Below the pieces are notes generated by a model. The model was given only the letters and a program-made list of their open reading frames with translations. It was not told where the DNA came from and did not search any database. Below are positions 1-10,735 of a stretch of DNA of 64,000 bases, piece by piece. Position 1 is the stretch's first letter. Each line of letters opens with the position of its first letter. The translations under genes and the position numbers were made by a program. Source of the DNA: an uncultured Collinsella sp. (GTDB lineage Bacteria; Actinomycetota; Coriobacteriia; Coriobacteriales; Coriobacteriaceae); assembly GCA_900757615.1 (NCBI GenBank), contig CAAEON010000017.1:1-64000 (forward strand), written 5' to 3'.

Positions 1-40
1 CGGGGCCATTGTGGCTCTTGACAGCGGATTGGGTCATATG

Positions 41-186
41 AGCGAAAACCCGCCAGAGCGAGCAAGGTGCCTTGAAACGAGGCGGCATTGATCTTTTGAT
101 CATGCCGCCGAAGTTGAAAGGCAGATTGCCGCTCTGGCGGGTTTGCAGCGTCAACTGGTTACGCGGGCTGGTAAGCCCGCGTAACC
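41..186. repeat. Family A structured repeat, copy A1
   Basis: Nested palindrome next to the stop codon of the LCP gene. Outer stem P1 pairs 46-60 with 130-144 (15 bp). P2 pairs 69-73 (GCCTT) with 118-122 (AAGGC). P3 is an inner hairpin, 81-93 with 98-109. A separate hairpin P4 pairs 157-169 with 174-186 (13 bp, perfect) and touches the stop codon at 187. Shares the constant segments AGCAAGGTG, AGATTGCCGC and GCAGCGTC with copies A2-A4, while the paired arms differ. See the findings. Confidence 0.75.
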
Positions 187-1416
187 CTAGTAATTGGCCT
201 CGTAGCCGTTGCCGTCGCCGGTGGGCTCTTCGTAGTAATCGGAACTGTCGCTCGAATCGTCGGAATCGTCAGAGCTGACCGATGAGGTTGCGGTACCGTT
301 TGCGTAGTCGTCAGACGTGTTGTTGCTGAGGTCACCGATCGTGGAGCTGGAGCCGTCGGAAAGACCCATGGTGTTGGGGCCCTTGGGGTCCTTGCCGGCG
401 TCGACACGGGCCATCATTTCCTTAAGCTCGTCTTCGTAGACAAAGACATAGCTCACGCCGTCGATCATGGTGCTGTCGTCGGCGTACGAGGGCAGGTTGG
501 CCGAGTAGATACCGTCGACATCCATACCGCGCATGGCATTGACCGTAGCCACGATATCCTGAACGCTCATATCGGTTACGAGCATATCGGACAGCGAATT
601 AACCAGGCCAAAGATCTTCGTGGCATCGAAGTTATTGAGAATCTGGTTGGCAAGGGCGCCAAGCACCTGACGCTGGTGGCGCATGCGCGTGTAATCGCCG
701 TCGGCATAGGTGTAGCGGCAGCGGGCATAGGTAAGGGCGGTGGCACCGTCCATATGCTGTTGGCCAGCGGTAATCTTAATATCCAGGTGCTCGGGGTCGT
801 CAACATCATCGGTTGCGTTAATGTCGATACCGCCAACCGAATCAATCAGCGCCTGCATACCGTCGAAGCTGACCTCGGCATAGTGGGAAATCTGAACACC
901 GCACAGCTCGTTGACCGCCTCGACCATGGCCTCGGCGCCGCCAACGGTATGGCAGGCGTTGATCTTCATGGTCTCGCCCTTGTACTCGACCTTGGTGTCG
1001 CGCGGAACGGAAATGAGCGTCGCCTGCTTTTGCGTGGGGTCGATGCGTGCCAGGATAATCGAGTCGGCACGATACGTATCCTCGCCCGGACGGCCGTCGG
1101 TGCCAAGAAGCAGCACGTAGAACGGATCCTTTGCTTCATCGGTGTCAACCAGAACCCGACGCAGATTGTCGGTAATGACATTAGAATCGCCGAGCTTGCC
1201 CATAATGGTGGCAAACCACAGGCCGGCAGCGGTAGTGGCACTCAACAGCACGCCAAGCACGACAATGAGCGCGACGTGACGAATCGTGTGGCTACGACGA
1301 CGTTGGCGAGCGCGCTCGGAATAGCGAGCCACGTTATCGCGACTGTAGATCTTGGCCTGCGCACCAGTTGAGGGTCTTCGGGTGGTGGTATCTGCGAGGG
1401 GCTTTTTATTAAACAT
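187..1416 (-). CDS. LytR-CpsA-Psr (LCP) family cell-wall glycopolymer ligase
   Basis: LCP proteins transfer undecaprenyl-linked glycopolymers onto peptidoglycan at the outer face of the membrane. The protein (409 aa) has a basic cytoplasmic N-terminus, one membrane segment at about residues 46-72, then an extracellular LCP domain from about 97 (LLLGTDGR, RADSI, VPRDT near 138-141, YARCRY and RMRHQRQ near 230-250). The arginines and aspartates of these motifs bind the polyprenyl pyrophosphate in the family. The last 60 residues are Ser/Asp-rich and low in complexity. An upstream in-frame TTG at 1422 is possible; the ATG at 1416 is preferred, though both ribosome sites are weak. It follows murA by about 12 nt and is probably co-transcribed. 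Confidence 0.9.
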   Translation of the reverse strand: MFNKKPLADTTTRRPSTGAQAKIYSRDNVARYSERARQRRRSHTIRHVALIVVLGVLLSATTAAGLWFATIMGKLGDSNVITDNLRRVLVDTDEAKDPFYVLLLGTDGRPGEDTYRADSIILARIDPTQKQATLISVPRDTKVEYKGETMKINACHTVGGAEAMVEAVNELCGVQISHYAEVSFDGMQALIDSVGGIDINATDDVDDPEHLDIKITAGQQHMDGATALTYARCRYTYADGDYTRMRHQRQVLGALANQILNNFDATKIFGLVNSLSDMLVTDMSVQDIVATVNAMRGMDVDGIYSANLPSYADDSTMIDGVSYVFVYEDELKEMMARVDAGKDPKGPNTMGLSDGSSSTIGDLSNNTSDDYANGTATSSVSSDDSDDSSDSSDYYEEPTGDGNGYEANY

Positions 1417-1428
1417 AGGCAACCTGTA

Positions 1429-2712
1429 TTAGTAGATGACGGGATCGGGGACGGTAGCATGCTCGACATGCGCGCCGAGCGCCTGCAGCTTTTCGACAAA
1501 CTGCTCGTAGCCGCGCTTGATGTGATGGATAGCCGAAACCTCGGTCGTCCCGTCGGCGATCAAGCCCGCTACGACGAGGGCCGCTCCGCCGCGCAGATCG
1601 GGCGAGGTAACCTGTGCACCCGAGAAGCCCTTGACGCCATGAATCATGGCATGATGGCTCTCGATACGAATGTCGGCACCCATGCGCACCAGCTCAGAGG
1701 CAAACATAAAGCGATTCTCGAAGATGTTCTCGGTAATAACGGAACTGCCGTCGGCAAGGGCGGAGAGCACCATAATCTGCGCCTGCATGTCGGTCGGGAA
1801 ACCGGGGAACGGAAGCGTCTGGATGTCGACCGGCTTGATACGCTCGGCACGGTTCACATGGACGCCATCCTCGACGCGCTCGCAGTCGATACCCATGAGC
1901 TCCATCTTCTTGAGCACCATGCCCAAATGAATGGGGCAAAAGCCCGTGACATCGACACCGCGATCGTCCGCCATCAACGCACCGGCGACGATAAAGGTAC
2001 CGGCCTCGATGCGGTCGCCCACCACGCGATGGATAACGGGATGGAGCTCTTCCACGCCTTCGATAGTCACGACGGGCGTACCGGCGCCAACAATCTTGGC
2101 GCCCATCTCGTTGAGCATGTTAGCGAGATCGACGATCTCGGGCTCGCGGGCGGCATTGTCGATAACCGTGGTGCCCTGTGCGCGCACAGAGGCCATGATG
2201 AGATTCTCGGTCGCACCGACGCTGGCGAACTCGAGCGTGACGGTGGTACCGCGCAGACCTTGGGGCGCATTAGCGTTGATGTAACCGTGGGCGGTATCGA
2301 ACTCAACGCCCAGGGCCTCAAGACCAAGAATGTGCATATCGATCTTACGAGCACCCAGGTTGCAGCCGCCCGGCATGGCAATTTTGGCGCGATGGAAGCG
2401 GCCCAGCAGGGGCCCCATGACGGCGGTGGAAGCGCGCATCTTGGCAACGAGCTCGTAGGGGGCCTCCCATGAATCGACCTGAGAGGTATCAATCTCGAGC
2501 GTGTGCTCGTCGAGAACATCGATCGTAGCGCCCATGCCCTTGAGCACCTTGCCCATCACGTGGACATCGGAAATATCGGGCACGTTCTGCAGCGTCGTCT
2601 TGCCCGGCGCCAGAAGCGTTGCCGCCATGAGTTTGAGCGCGGAGTTCTTGGCGCCCGAGACGGGCACGGAGCCTCCGATGGCGTGGCCACCCTCAACGCG
2701 GATAATATCCAA
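1429..2712 (-). CDS. murA: UDP-N-acetylglucosamine 1-carboxyvinyltransferase
   Basis: Catalyses the first committed step of peptidoglycan synthesis: enolpyruvyl transfer from PEP to UDP-GlcNAc, in the cytoplasm. The 427-aa length is normal for the family. SGAKNS carries Lys22, RASTAVMGPLLGRF binds phosphate, and PGGCNLGAR carries Cys117, the residue equivalent to E. coli Cys115 that fosfomycin alkylates; the enzyme is therefore predicted fosfomycin-sensitive. Translation starts at TTG (2712) behind AAAGGG. The start lies only about 14 nt past the U-run of the atp terminator, so murA needs readthrough or a promoter inside that short gap. No second murA copy is seen in this window. Confidence 0.96.
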   Translation of the reverse strand: MDIIRVEGGHAIGGSVPVSGAKNSALKLMAATLLAPGKTTLQNVPDISDVHVMGKVLKGMGATIDVLDEHTLEIDTSQVDSWEAPYELVAKMRASTAVMGPLLGRFHRAKIAMPGGCNLGARKIDMHILGLEALGVEFDTAHGYINANAPQGLRGTTVTLEFASVGATENLIMASVRAQGTTVIDNAAREPEIVDLANMLNEMGAKIVGAGTPVVTIEGVEELHPVIHRVVGDRIEAGTFIVAGALMADDRGVDVTGFCPIHLGMVLKKMELMGIDCERVEDGVHVNRAERIKPVDIQTLPFPGFPTDMQAQIMVLSALADGSSVITENIFENRFMFASELVRMGADIRIESHHAMIHGVKGFSGAQVTSPDLRGGAALVVAGLIADGTTEVSAIHHIKRGYEQFVEKLQALGAHVEHATVPDPVIY

Positions 2713-2725
2713 GGTCTACCCTTTC

Positions 2726-2766
2726 AAAAAGCATGCCCGGGGTGGCTGGGCCATCCCGGGCATGAT
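2726..2766 (-). terminator. Rho-independent terminator of the atp operon
   Basis: On the minus strand a 12-bp GC-rich stem (arms 2731-2742 and 2754-2766, CATGCCCGGG type) is followed directly by TTTTT at 2730-2726. It lies 35 nt after the atpC stop codon and just before the murA ribosome site. Confidence 0.85.
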
Positions 2767-2800
2767 GTGTTCGCAAATGGTCGAACGCTAAATCGTTTGA

Positions 2801-3193
2801 CTATTGGGCAAGCTTGAGCTTACACCATGCGATTTCATTATAGAGGTAGGCGCGGCGTGCATCATCCTCCGACAAATTACCCAGCTTCTCTTCAAAACCT
2901 TGAATATCAGCTTTAAGCTTGTCGGCATCGACGGTCGCCAAATCGCAAGCGCGCTCGGCGAGAACGGTCACGACATCGTCCGCAACCTGGGCATAGCCGC
3001 CGGCCACGGCAAACGTGTGGTCGACAGTGCCCATGGCCTTATCGGAAACGCGAACGTAACCGCGGTCGATCGTGCAGATCTCGCTGGAGTGAGCAGGCAG
3101 GACGCCAAACTCGCCATCCGTGGACGGAATCGACACAAACGCAGCGTCGCCCTCATAGGCGCAGCTCACGGGGCACACGATGCGGATACGCAT
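2801..3193 (-). CDS. atpC: F1Fo ATP synthase epsilon subunit
   Basis: Epsilon is part of the rotor stalk and tunes ATP hydrolysis. At 130 aa it is of normal length. The N-terminal beta-sandwich is recognisable (VSIPSTDGEFGVLPAHS, about 21-37) and is followed by a helical C-terminal hairpin (about 85-130). It is the last gene of the atp operon, 3 nt after atpD, and is followed by a terminator. Confidence 0.95.
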   Translation of the reverse strand: MRIRIVCPVSCAYEGDAAFVSIPSTDGEFGVLPAHSSEICTIDRGYVRVSDKAMGTVDHTFAVAGGYAQVADDVVTVLAERACDLATVDADKLKADIQGFEEKLGNLSEDDARRAYLYNEIAWCKLKLAQ

Positions 3194-3196
3194 AAC

Positions 3197-5559
<2,363 letters not shown>

Positions 5560-5564
5560 GGGGC

Positions 5565-7163
5565 TTAGTTCTCCTCTGATCCAGAAACATCCGAATGGTG
5601 CTTGGCCATGAACTGCTGCTTGAAGTCGCCGATGACGCGCAAGAGCTCAGCCTTGGTGTCATCATCGATCTTCTTGGCGCGAACCTTGTCGAGCAGCGAA
5701 CCAAAGCCATTGTCCATGTACTCGATGAGCTCGGCACGGAAGGGCAGCACGTCGGCGATCTCCAGGTCATCCAGGAAGCCCTCGTTGCCAGCGAACAGCG
5801 TAACGATCTGCTCGCCAACCTCAAACGGCTTGTAACGCGGCTGCTTCAGGAGCTCGGTCATGCGAGCACCATGGGTCAGCTGCTTCTGAGTAGCCTCGTC
5901 GAGGTCGGAGCCGAACTGCGTAAAGCCAGCGAGCTCCTGGTACGAAGCGAGGTCCAGGCGAAGGTTGCCGGCAACCTGCTTCATAGCCTTGGTCTGCGCA
6001 TCGCCACCGACGCGGGACACGGAGATGCCCACGTCGACTGCCGGGCGCTGACCCTGGAAGAAGAGCTCGGACTGCAGGTAGATCTGACCATCGGTAATGG
6101 AAATGACGTTGGTCGGAATGTAGGCCGAGACGTCGCCGTCCTGGGTCTCGATGATCGGCAGTGCCGTCATGGAGCCGTAACCGTTCTTCTTGGACATCTT
6201 GACGGCACGCTCGAGCAGACGAGAGTGCAGGTAGAAGATGTCGCCAGGATAGGCCTCGCGTCCGGGCGGACGATGCAGCGTCAGCGACATCTGACGGTAG
6301 GCCACAGCCTGCTTGGACAGGTCGTCGTAGATGACGAGCACGTGGCCGCCGGGGTTGGTCTCGCTGGCGGGCTTGCCGTCCTCGCCATTGTACATGAAGA
6401 ACTCGCCGATAGCGGCACCGGCCATAGGCGCGATGTACTGCATAGGGGCGGAATCGGCAGCGGTGGCCGAAACGATGATGGTGTAGTCGAGCGCACCGTG
6501 CTGAGCGAGGGTCTCGCGGATGTTGGCAACCGTGGAGGCCTTCTGGCCGATGGCGACATAGATGCAGACCATGCCCTTGCCGCGCTGGTTGAGGATAGCG
6601 TCGATGGCGATGGCGGTCTTACCGGTCTTACGGTCGCCGATGATGAGCTCACGCTGACCGCGGCCAATAGGCACCATGGAGTCGATAGCGAGCAGACCGG
6701 TCTGAACCGGCTCGCACACCGGAGTACGATCGATGACGCCGGGAGCCTTGAACTCGATGGGGCGACGGTGCGTGGCGACGATGTCGCCCAGGCCGTCGAT
6801 GGGCTGGCCGAGCGGATTGACGACGCGGCCGAGCATGGCACGGCTCACGGGGATATCCATAATGCGGCCAGTGGTGCGGCACTCGTCGCCTTCCTTGATG
6901 GAGTCGACGGCACCGAACAGAACGGCGCCGACCTCGTCACGGTCAAGGTTCTGGGCAAGGCCGAAGACGGTCTCACCGGTATCGGAGCTCTTGAACTCCA
7001 GAAGCTCGCCTGCCATGGCGCTCTTGAGGCCGGAGACGCGCGCGATGCCGTCGCCTACCTCGTCGACCGTTGAAACCTCATGCGTATCGACCGTCGCGGA
7101 GAGGCTCGTGAGCTGCTCCTGCAGTTTCTTGGCGATATCCTGGGCATTGAGGGTTTCGGACAT
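5565..7163 (-). CDS. atpA: F1Fo ATP synthase alpha subunit
   Basis: Non-catalytic nucleotide-binding subunit of F1. The Walker A loop GDRKTGKT is at residues 176-183, and the family signature near [13 protein letters not shown] (about 365-377) is present. Its 532 aa include a C-terminal tail somewhat longer than usual, rich in Ser, Asp and Glu. The start codon overlaps the atpH stop by one base (TAATG). Confidence 0.97.
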   Translation of the reverse strand: MSETLNAQDIAKKLQEQLTSLSATVDTHEVSTVDEVGDGIARVSGLKSAMAGELLEFKSSDTGETVFGLAQNLDRDEVGAVLFGAVDSIKEGDECRTTGRIMDIPVSRAMLGRVVNPLGQPIDGLGDIVATHRRPIEFKAPGVIDRTPVCEPVQTGLLAIDSMVPIGRGQRELIIGDRKTGKTAIAIDAILNQRGKGMVCIYVAIGQKASTVANIRETLAQHGALDYTIIVSATAADSAPMQYIAPMAGAAIGEFFMYNGEDGKPASETNPGGHVLVIYDDLSKQAVAYRQMSLTLHRPPGREAYPGDIFYLHSRLLERAVKMSKKNGYGSMTALPIIETQDGDVSAYIPTNVISITDGQIYLQSELFFQGQRPAVDVGISVSRVGGDAQTKAMKQVAGNLRLDLASYQELAGFTQFGSDLDEATQKQLTHGARMTELLKQPRYKPFEVGEQIVTLFAGNEGFLDDLEIADVLPFRAELIEYMDNGFGSLLDKVRAKKIDDDTKAELLRVIGDFKQQFMAKHHSDVSGSEEN

Positions 7164-7639
7164 TAGGCTTCACCTCCGTACGAATTAGCAGAGTTTGCGA
7201 GGGTCTCCTGCGCGATGCGCAGCTGCGTCTTGACGGAAATGTCACGACGCTCGCCGCGGGCCTCGAGCACCAGGCCGCCCACGATAGACGGGTCAACCTG
7301 CTCGATAAGGAATACCTTGCGGCCGAAGTCCTGCTCGCATTTCTTAGTGATGGTTTGACGCAGCTCGTCGTCGAGCGGGATCGCCGTGGTGACGGTCACG
7401 CCCACTACACCCTCGTCTTCCTCGGCAACATACTTAAAGGCAGCTGCCACCTTGGGAAGAAGGTCGAGCTGGTCGCGCTTGGACATGGTGTCGAGCACGG
7501 CGATGATCTCGGGGCTGGCAGAAGCCAAGCGCTCGATCATCTCGAGGTCCTCGAACACATGGTTCTCGGCCTTAGCGGCTTCCAGAAGGGAGCGCGCGTA
7601 GGTCTCGAGCACCTTGTCCTGATAGCGGCTAGTCGGCAT
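7163..7639 (-). CDS. atpH: F1Fo ATP synthase delta subunit
   Basis: Peripheral stalk subunit that clamps the b subunits to the top of F1. It is short for the family (158 aa against about 175-180). The C-terminal signature ([25 protein letters not shown], given here in outline) is intact at about 110-135. Its start overlaps the atpF stop by 11 nt, which supports coupled translation. Confidence 0.93.
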   Translation of the reverse strand: MPTSRYQDKVLETYARSLLEAAKAENHVFEDLEMIERLASASPEIIAVLDTMSKRDQLDLLPKVAAAFKYVAEEDEGVVGVTVTTAIPLDDELRQTITKKCEQDFGRKVFLIEQVDPSIVGGLVLEARGERRDISVKTQLRIAQETLANSANSYGGEA

Positions 7640-8231
7640 TCAGGCTACCTGCTTCCTGGATGTAGCGCTCGATGAGCTTCTTCTGCTCGGCATCGTCCTC
7701 GAGTGCCTCGCCCACGATCTTGGTGGCGACGGCAACGGACAGGTCGGCGATGGAGCTCGCGGCACCGGCGTAAATGGACTTGCGCTCGTCCTCGACGGTC
7801 GTATGGGCCTTGGCGATGATCTCCTCGGCCTCCTTGTGAGCAGCCTCGATGATACGGGCGCGCTCGGACTCGGCGTCCTTACGGGCCTCGAGAACGATGT
7901 CGGCAGCCTGACGACGGGCGTCGGTGACGATCGAGTCGGACTCAGCGCGCTTGGCGATAGCCTCCTGCTTGGTCTTCTCGGCCTCGTCGAGGCTCTCCTC
8001 GATCTTCTTGCCGCGCTCCTCCATGGTTTTCATGATGCCCGGCAGGGCGACCTTGGCCAGCACGATCCAGATAATCAGGAAGGCGATAAGCGCCGGGATG
8101 AACTCCGCCATCTTAGGGATGAGGATGTCCGCACCGGCAGCGCCGTCCTCGGCGAACGCGGAAACCGGCATGAGCAGCGCGGCCGCGGACGCGGAGAGTG
8201 CGATCGCGCTCTTCTGGGATGAAAGATTCAT
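7629..8231 (-). CDS. atpF: F1Fo ATP synthase b subunit
   Basis: Membrane-anchored peripheral stalk. The single membrane segment is at about residues 42-65 (IPALIAFLIIWIVLAKVALP), followed by a long charged coiled coil to residue 200. Unusually, the protein begins with 27 residues that look like a cleavable signal peptide (hydrophobic stretch, then PVSAFA and an acidic stretch). Most bacterial b subunits start directly with the membrane helix. The start has no closer in-frame alternative before the membrane segment except Met21. Confidence 0.94.
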   Translation of the reverse strand: MNLSSQKSAIALSASAAALLMPVSAFAEDGAAGADILIPKMAEFIPALIAFLIIWIVLAKVALPGIMKTMEERGKKIEESLDEAEKTKQEAIAKRAESDSIVTDARRQAADIVLEARKDAESERARIIEAAHKEAEEIIAKAHTTVEDERKSIYAGAASSIADLSVAVATKIVGEALEDDAEQKKLIERYIQEAGSLNAD

Positions 8232-8246
8232 ACTTGACGCTCCGTG

Positions 8247-8441
8247 CTATTTAACGATCAGCGCGACAACGAAGCCGATCAGAGCCAGAGCCTCGCCGAA
8301 GGCGGAGCCCATAATGAAGACGGTGAACACGCGGCCCTGGACCTCAGGCTGACGGGCCATAGCACCCGTAGCACCCAGAGCAGACAGGCCGATAGCAAGA
8401 CCAGCGCCGATAACACCGAGACCGTAACCGATAACTCCCAC
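8247..8441 (-). CDS. atpE: F1Fo ATP synthase c subunit (proteolipid)
   Basis: Forms the c-ring that carries ions through Fo. At 64 aa it is short, with two membrane helices joined by the ARQPE loop (residues 29-33). The ion-binding carboxylate is Glu50 (GSAFGEALAL). The position after it is Ala, and the helix-1 site that is Gln in Na+-coupled rings is a hydrophobic residue, so the ring is predicted to be proton-coupled. The start is GTG behind a strong AGGAGG. Confidence 0.95.
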   Translation of the reverse strand: MGVIGYGLGVIGAGLAIGLSALGATGAMARQPEVQGRVFTVFIMGSAFGEALALIGFVVALIVK

Positions 8442-8565
8442 GATTCCTCCTTTGTCGTGCGTGTCTTATTTCACGCAGGATAACCTTTTTATAACTGCCG
8501 GGCTCCATGGGTACGGGCACCGGCGGTTTAACGAATTACCTTACCTTTAAGGCGCGAACGGAAGA

Positions 8566-9369
8566 CTACTCCTCCTCCGCGACCTCCTCTGCCTCGGAGA
8601 CATACACGGCGGTAAGGACCGTGAAGACGTAAGCCTGGATGGCGCCGACCACAAGCTCGATCGCATAGATCAGGATGAGGATGGCAAGCCAGGCCAGCGA
8701 AGGCAGGGCGCCAACGGCGTGGGCCGCGGAAACCTGCTGAAGCAGCGGCTGCATGAACATGCTCGCCATGATGGCGAACGAGCCCATGACCACGTGTCCT
8801 GCGAACATGTTGCAGAACAGACGGACGGCGAGCGTGATGAGGCGCAGGAAGGTCGAGAAAAGCTCGACGACCCACACGAGCACGTTCATCGGGAAGCTCA
8901 CGCCCTGCGGGGCGAGGCTCTTGATGTAGCCGATCACGCCGTGAGCCTTGCATCCGTAGTAGATGAAGTACACGAAGGCGAAAATGGCGAGTGCGGCGGT
9001 GGAGCCGATTGCGCCGGTGCCGGGCTTCATTCCCGGAATCAGGCCGATCATGTTATTGATCAGGATGAACAGGAAAAGCGAGCACAGGAACGGGAAGTGC
9101 TTCTTCCAGTTCTCACCCACGACACCCTTGCCGATATCGTTCTCGACGTACTCGATGATGTACTCGAAACCGTTGACGAAGAAGCCCTTGGGAACCAGGG
9201 TCTGCTTCTTCTTGAACACGGCCAGGACGATCAGGAGCACGATCGTGGAGACGATCAGCCAAAACGAGTACTGCGTGATGCCGCAGCTCAGATCGCCCAC
9301 GACAGGGGTGGAGCTGAACTCGCTGACCAGATGATTAATCTCATCAGGCAGCTTTTCAAAAATTTCCAC
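8566..9369 (-). CDS. atpB: F1Fo ATP synthase a subunit
   Basis: Stator channel subunit of Fo. The protein is 267 aa with about six membrane helices. The essential arginine is Arg183 in the sequence LAVRLFCNMFAGH, the equivalent of E. coli Arg210. A 124-nt gap separates it from atpE; the gap contains a GC-rich hairpin that could adjust the higher expression needed for subunit c. It starts 3 nt after the atpI-like gene. Confidence 0.96.
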   Translation of the reverse strand: MEIFEKLPDEINHLVSEFSSTPVVGDLSCGITQYSFWLIVSTIVLLIVLAVFKKKQTLVPKGFFVNGFEYIIEYVENDIGKGVVGENWKKHFPFLCSLFLFILINNMIGLIPGMKPGTGAIGSTAALAIFAFVYFIYYGCKAHGVIGYIKSLAPQGVSFPMNVLVWVVELFSTFLRLITLAVRLFCNMFAGHVVMGSFAIMASMFMQPLLQQVSAAHAVGALPSLAWLAILILIYAIELVVGAIQAYVFTVLTAVYVSEAEEVAEEE

Positions 9370-9372
9370 GAC

Positions 9373-9684
9373 TTACCTTTCGACCTCATGAGGATCTCGC
9401 AGCGCCTTGGCGACACGAACCGCGCAGGCGGCCATAAAGGCCACGAAGCCGATCGCCTCGCCCAGGAGGAACATGCGAAATGCCTCTCCGAACAACACAA
9501 ACACAACCAAGGTAAAGACGAGCAGGGCGATTGCCGAGACCGCCAGACTCACCATACCCTTGAGCATGTCCGCATTCTGTTTATCGTCAAGAACCGGCTT
9601 GAGCGTAAAGACAAAGGGAAGGAAGGCAATTGCGCCCGCGATGGCGCCTGCAACGATAGCGAGCAGATCGGCTATCTGAAACAC
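9373..9684 (-). CDS. AtpI-like membrane protein, first gene of the atp operon
   Basis: A small hydrophobic protein (103 aa) with about four predicted membrane helices, at the position of atpI. AtpI-type proteins assist c-ring assembly or Mg2+/Ca2+ supply, but sequence resemblance here is only general, so function rests on position. The frame is open to a TTG at 9759, but the operon promoter lies across that codon. The GTG at 9684 has GAGGA at 5-nt spacing; the GTG at 9696 is a second option. Confidence 0.7.
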   Translation of the reverse strand: MFQIADLLAIVAGAIAGAIAFLPFVFTLKPVLDDKQNADMLKGMVSLAVSAIALLVFTLVVFVLFGEAFRMFLLGEAIGFVAFMAACAVRVAKALRDPHEVER

Positions 9685-9745
9685 TGGCGTCCTCACTTTC
9701 CTTTTTAACGCTTCACAGAACAGTTCCCGCCAAACATTGGTGACT

Positions 9746-9773
9746 ATTGTACGAGCCAATCGCTAAAGTACAA
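9746..9773 (-). promoter_or_regulatory. Promoter of the atp operon
   Basis: On the minus strand: -35 TTGTAC (9773-9768), 16-bp spacer, -10 TACAAT (9751-9746). Transcription would start near 9739, about 55 nt before the chosen GTG of the first gene. Confidence 0.65.
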
Positions 9774-9888
9774 CCGAAAAAGCATCGGTTAATACGCACC
9801 TGTTCGTTTTCTTAAGACCTTCTTTATGCCGCAGGTACGGTAATACGTTTTTCTCGAACCCTGCAGGGCAAAACGTCCGTTAACAGGA

Positions 9889-9923
9889 GTGCGCGCGGTC
9901 GCCTTTTGTTCGTCCGCGCGCAC
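9889..9923 (-). terminator. GC-rich hairpin after upp, possible terminator
   Basis: Ten-bp perfect stem of GTGCGCGCGG (9889-9898) with its complement (9914-9923), about 40 nt after the upp stop codon. There is no U-run, so intrinsic termination is uncertain. Confidence 0.35.
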
Positions 9924-9964
9924 CGTTTCTTCGTATTTGCAGCCGCGGCCGTTTAGCCCAGCGA

Positions 9965-10612
9965 CTAGAGCGTGCCGTAGATGCGGTCGCCGGCGTCGCC
10001 GAGGCCGGGAACGATGTAGGCAGCCTCGTTGAGATGGTCGTCGATGGCGCAGGTATAGATATGCACATCTGGGTCCTTCTCGGTCAGCGACTTGAGGCCC
10101 TCGGGGGCCGCGACGATGCACAGCATGCGGATGTCCTTGACACCGCGCTCGCGCAGGTAGCTGATGGCCATCTCGGCCGAACCGCCCGTGGCAAGCATGG
10201 GGTCGACGACCAAGCAGATGCGCTGGTCGATATCCTTGGGCATCTTGCAGTAATACTCGTGCGGCTCGTGGGTGACCTCGTCGCGCTCCATGCCGATGTG
10301 ACCCACGCGAGCGGAGGGCACCAGGTCGAGGATGCCGTCGACCATGCCAAGGCCCGCACGCAGGATGGGCACGATGGCGAGTTTCTTGCCGGCAAGCTGT
10401 TTGAACGTGGCGGTAGTGATGGGGGTCTCGACCTCGACGTCTTCCATAGGCAGGTCGCGCATGGCCTCGTAGCCGTCAAAAAGCGCGAGTTCGCGCACGA
10501 GCTGGCGGAACTGGTTGGTGCCGGTGTTTTTGTCGCGCAGGATCGACAGCTTGTGCTGGACGAGCGGGTGATCGACAAGCGTCACACGGGACGCATCGTA
10601 GGTGACGGTCAT
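9965..10612 (-). CDS. upp: Uracil phosphoribosyltransferase
   Basis: Salvages uracil to UMP using PRPP, in the cytoplasm. The protein is 215 aa, close to the family norm. The PRPP-binding loop [19 protein letters not shown] (about 107) and the C-terminal [10 protein letters not shown] uracil-binding motif are all present. The start ATG at 10612 has AAAGGGG upstream and is followed by the usual start of the mature protein; a longer frame to 10672 lacks support. It sits between glpK and the atp operon, as upp often does in actinobacteria. Confidence 0.96.
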   Translation of the reverse strand: MTVTYDASRVTLVDHPLVQHKLSILRDKNTGTNQFRQLVRELALFDGYEAMRDLPMEDVEVETPITTATFKQLAGKKLAIVPILRAGLGMVDGILDLVPSARVGHIGMERDEVTHEPHEYYCKMPKDIDQRICLVVDPMLATGGSAEMAISYLRERGVKDIRMLCIVAAPEGLKSLTEKDPDVHIYTCAIDDHLNEAAYIVPGLGDAGDRIYGTL

Positions 10613-10735
10613 GGATTGATTGCCCCTTTCGTTGCGGCCGCAAAACGGCCTTGCTGACAAGGCGCGCAGCAATGTTGCCGCCGCACGCCATGCATTAGTT
10701 TAGCGGTTTGTTGTATCGAGCAGCCCATCGCAGCC

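Noticed and set aside
9685..9759. TTG start at 9759 for the atpI-like gene
   Set aside because: The -10 element of the operon promoter overlaps this region, so the codon would lie upstream of the transcript.
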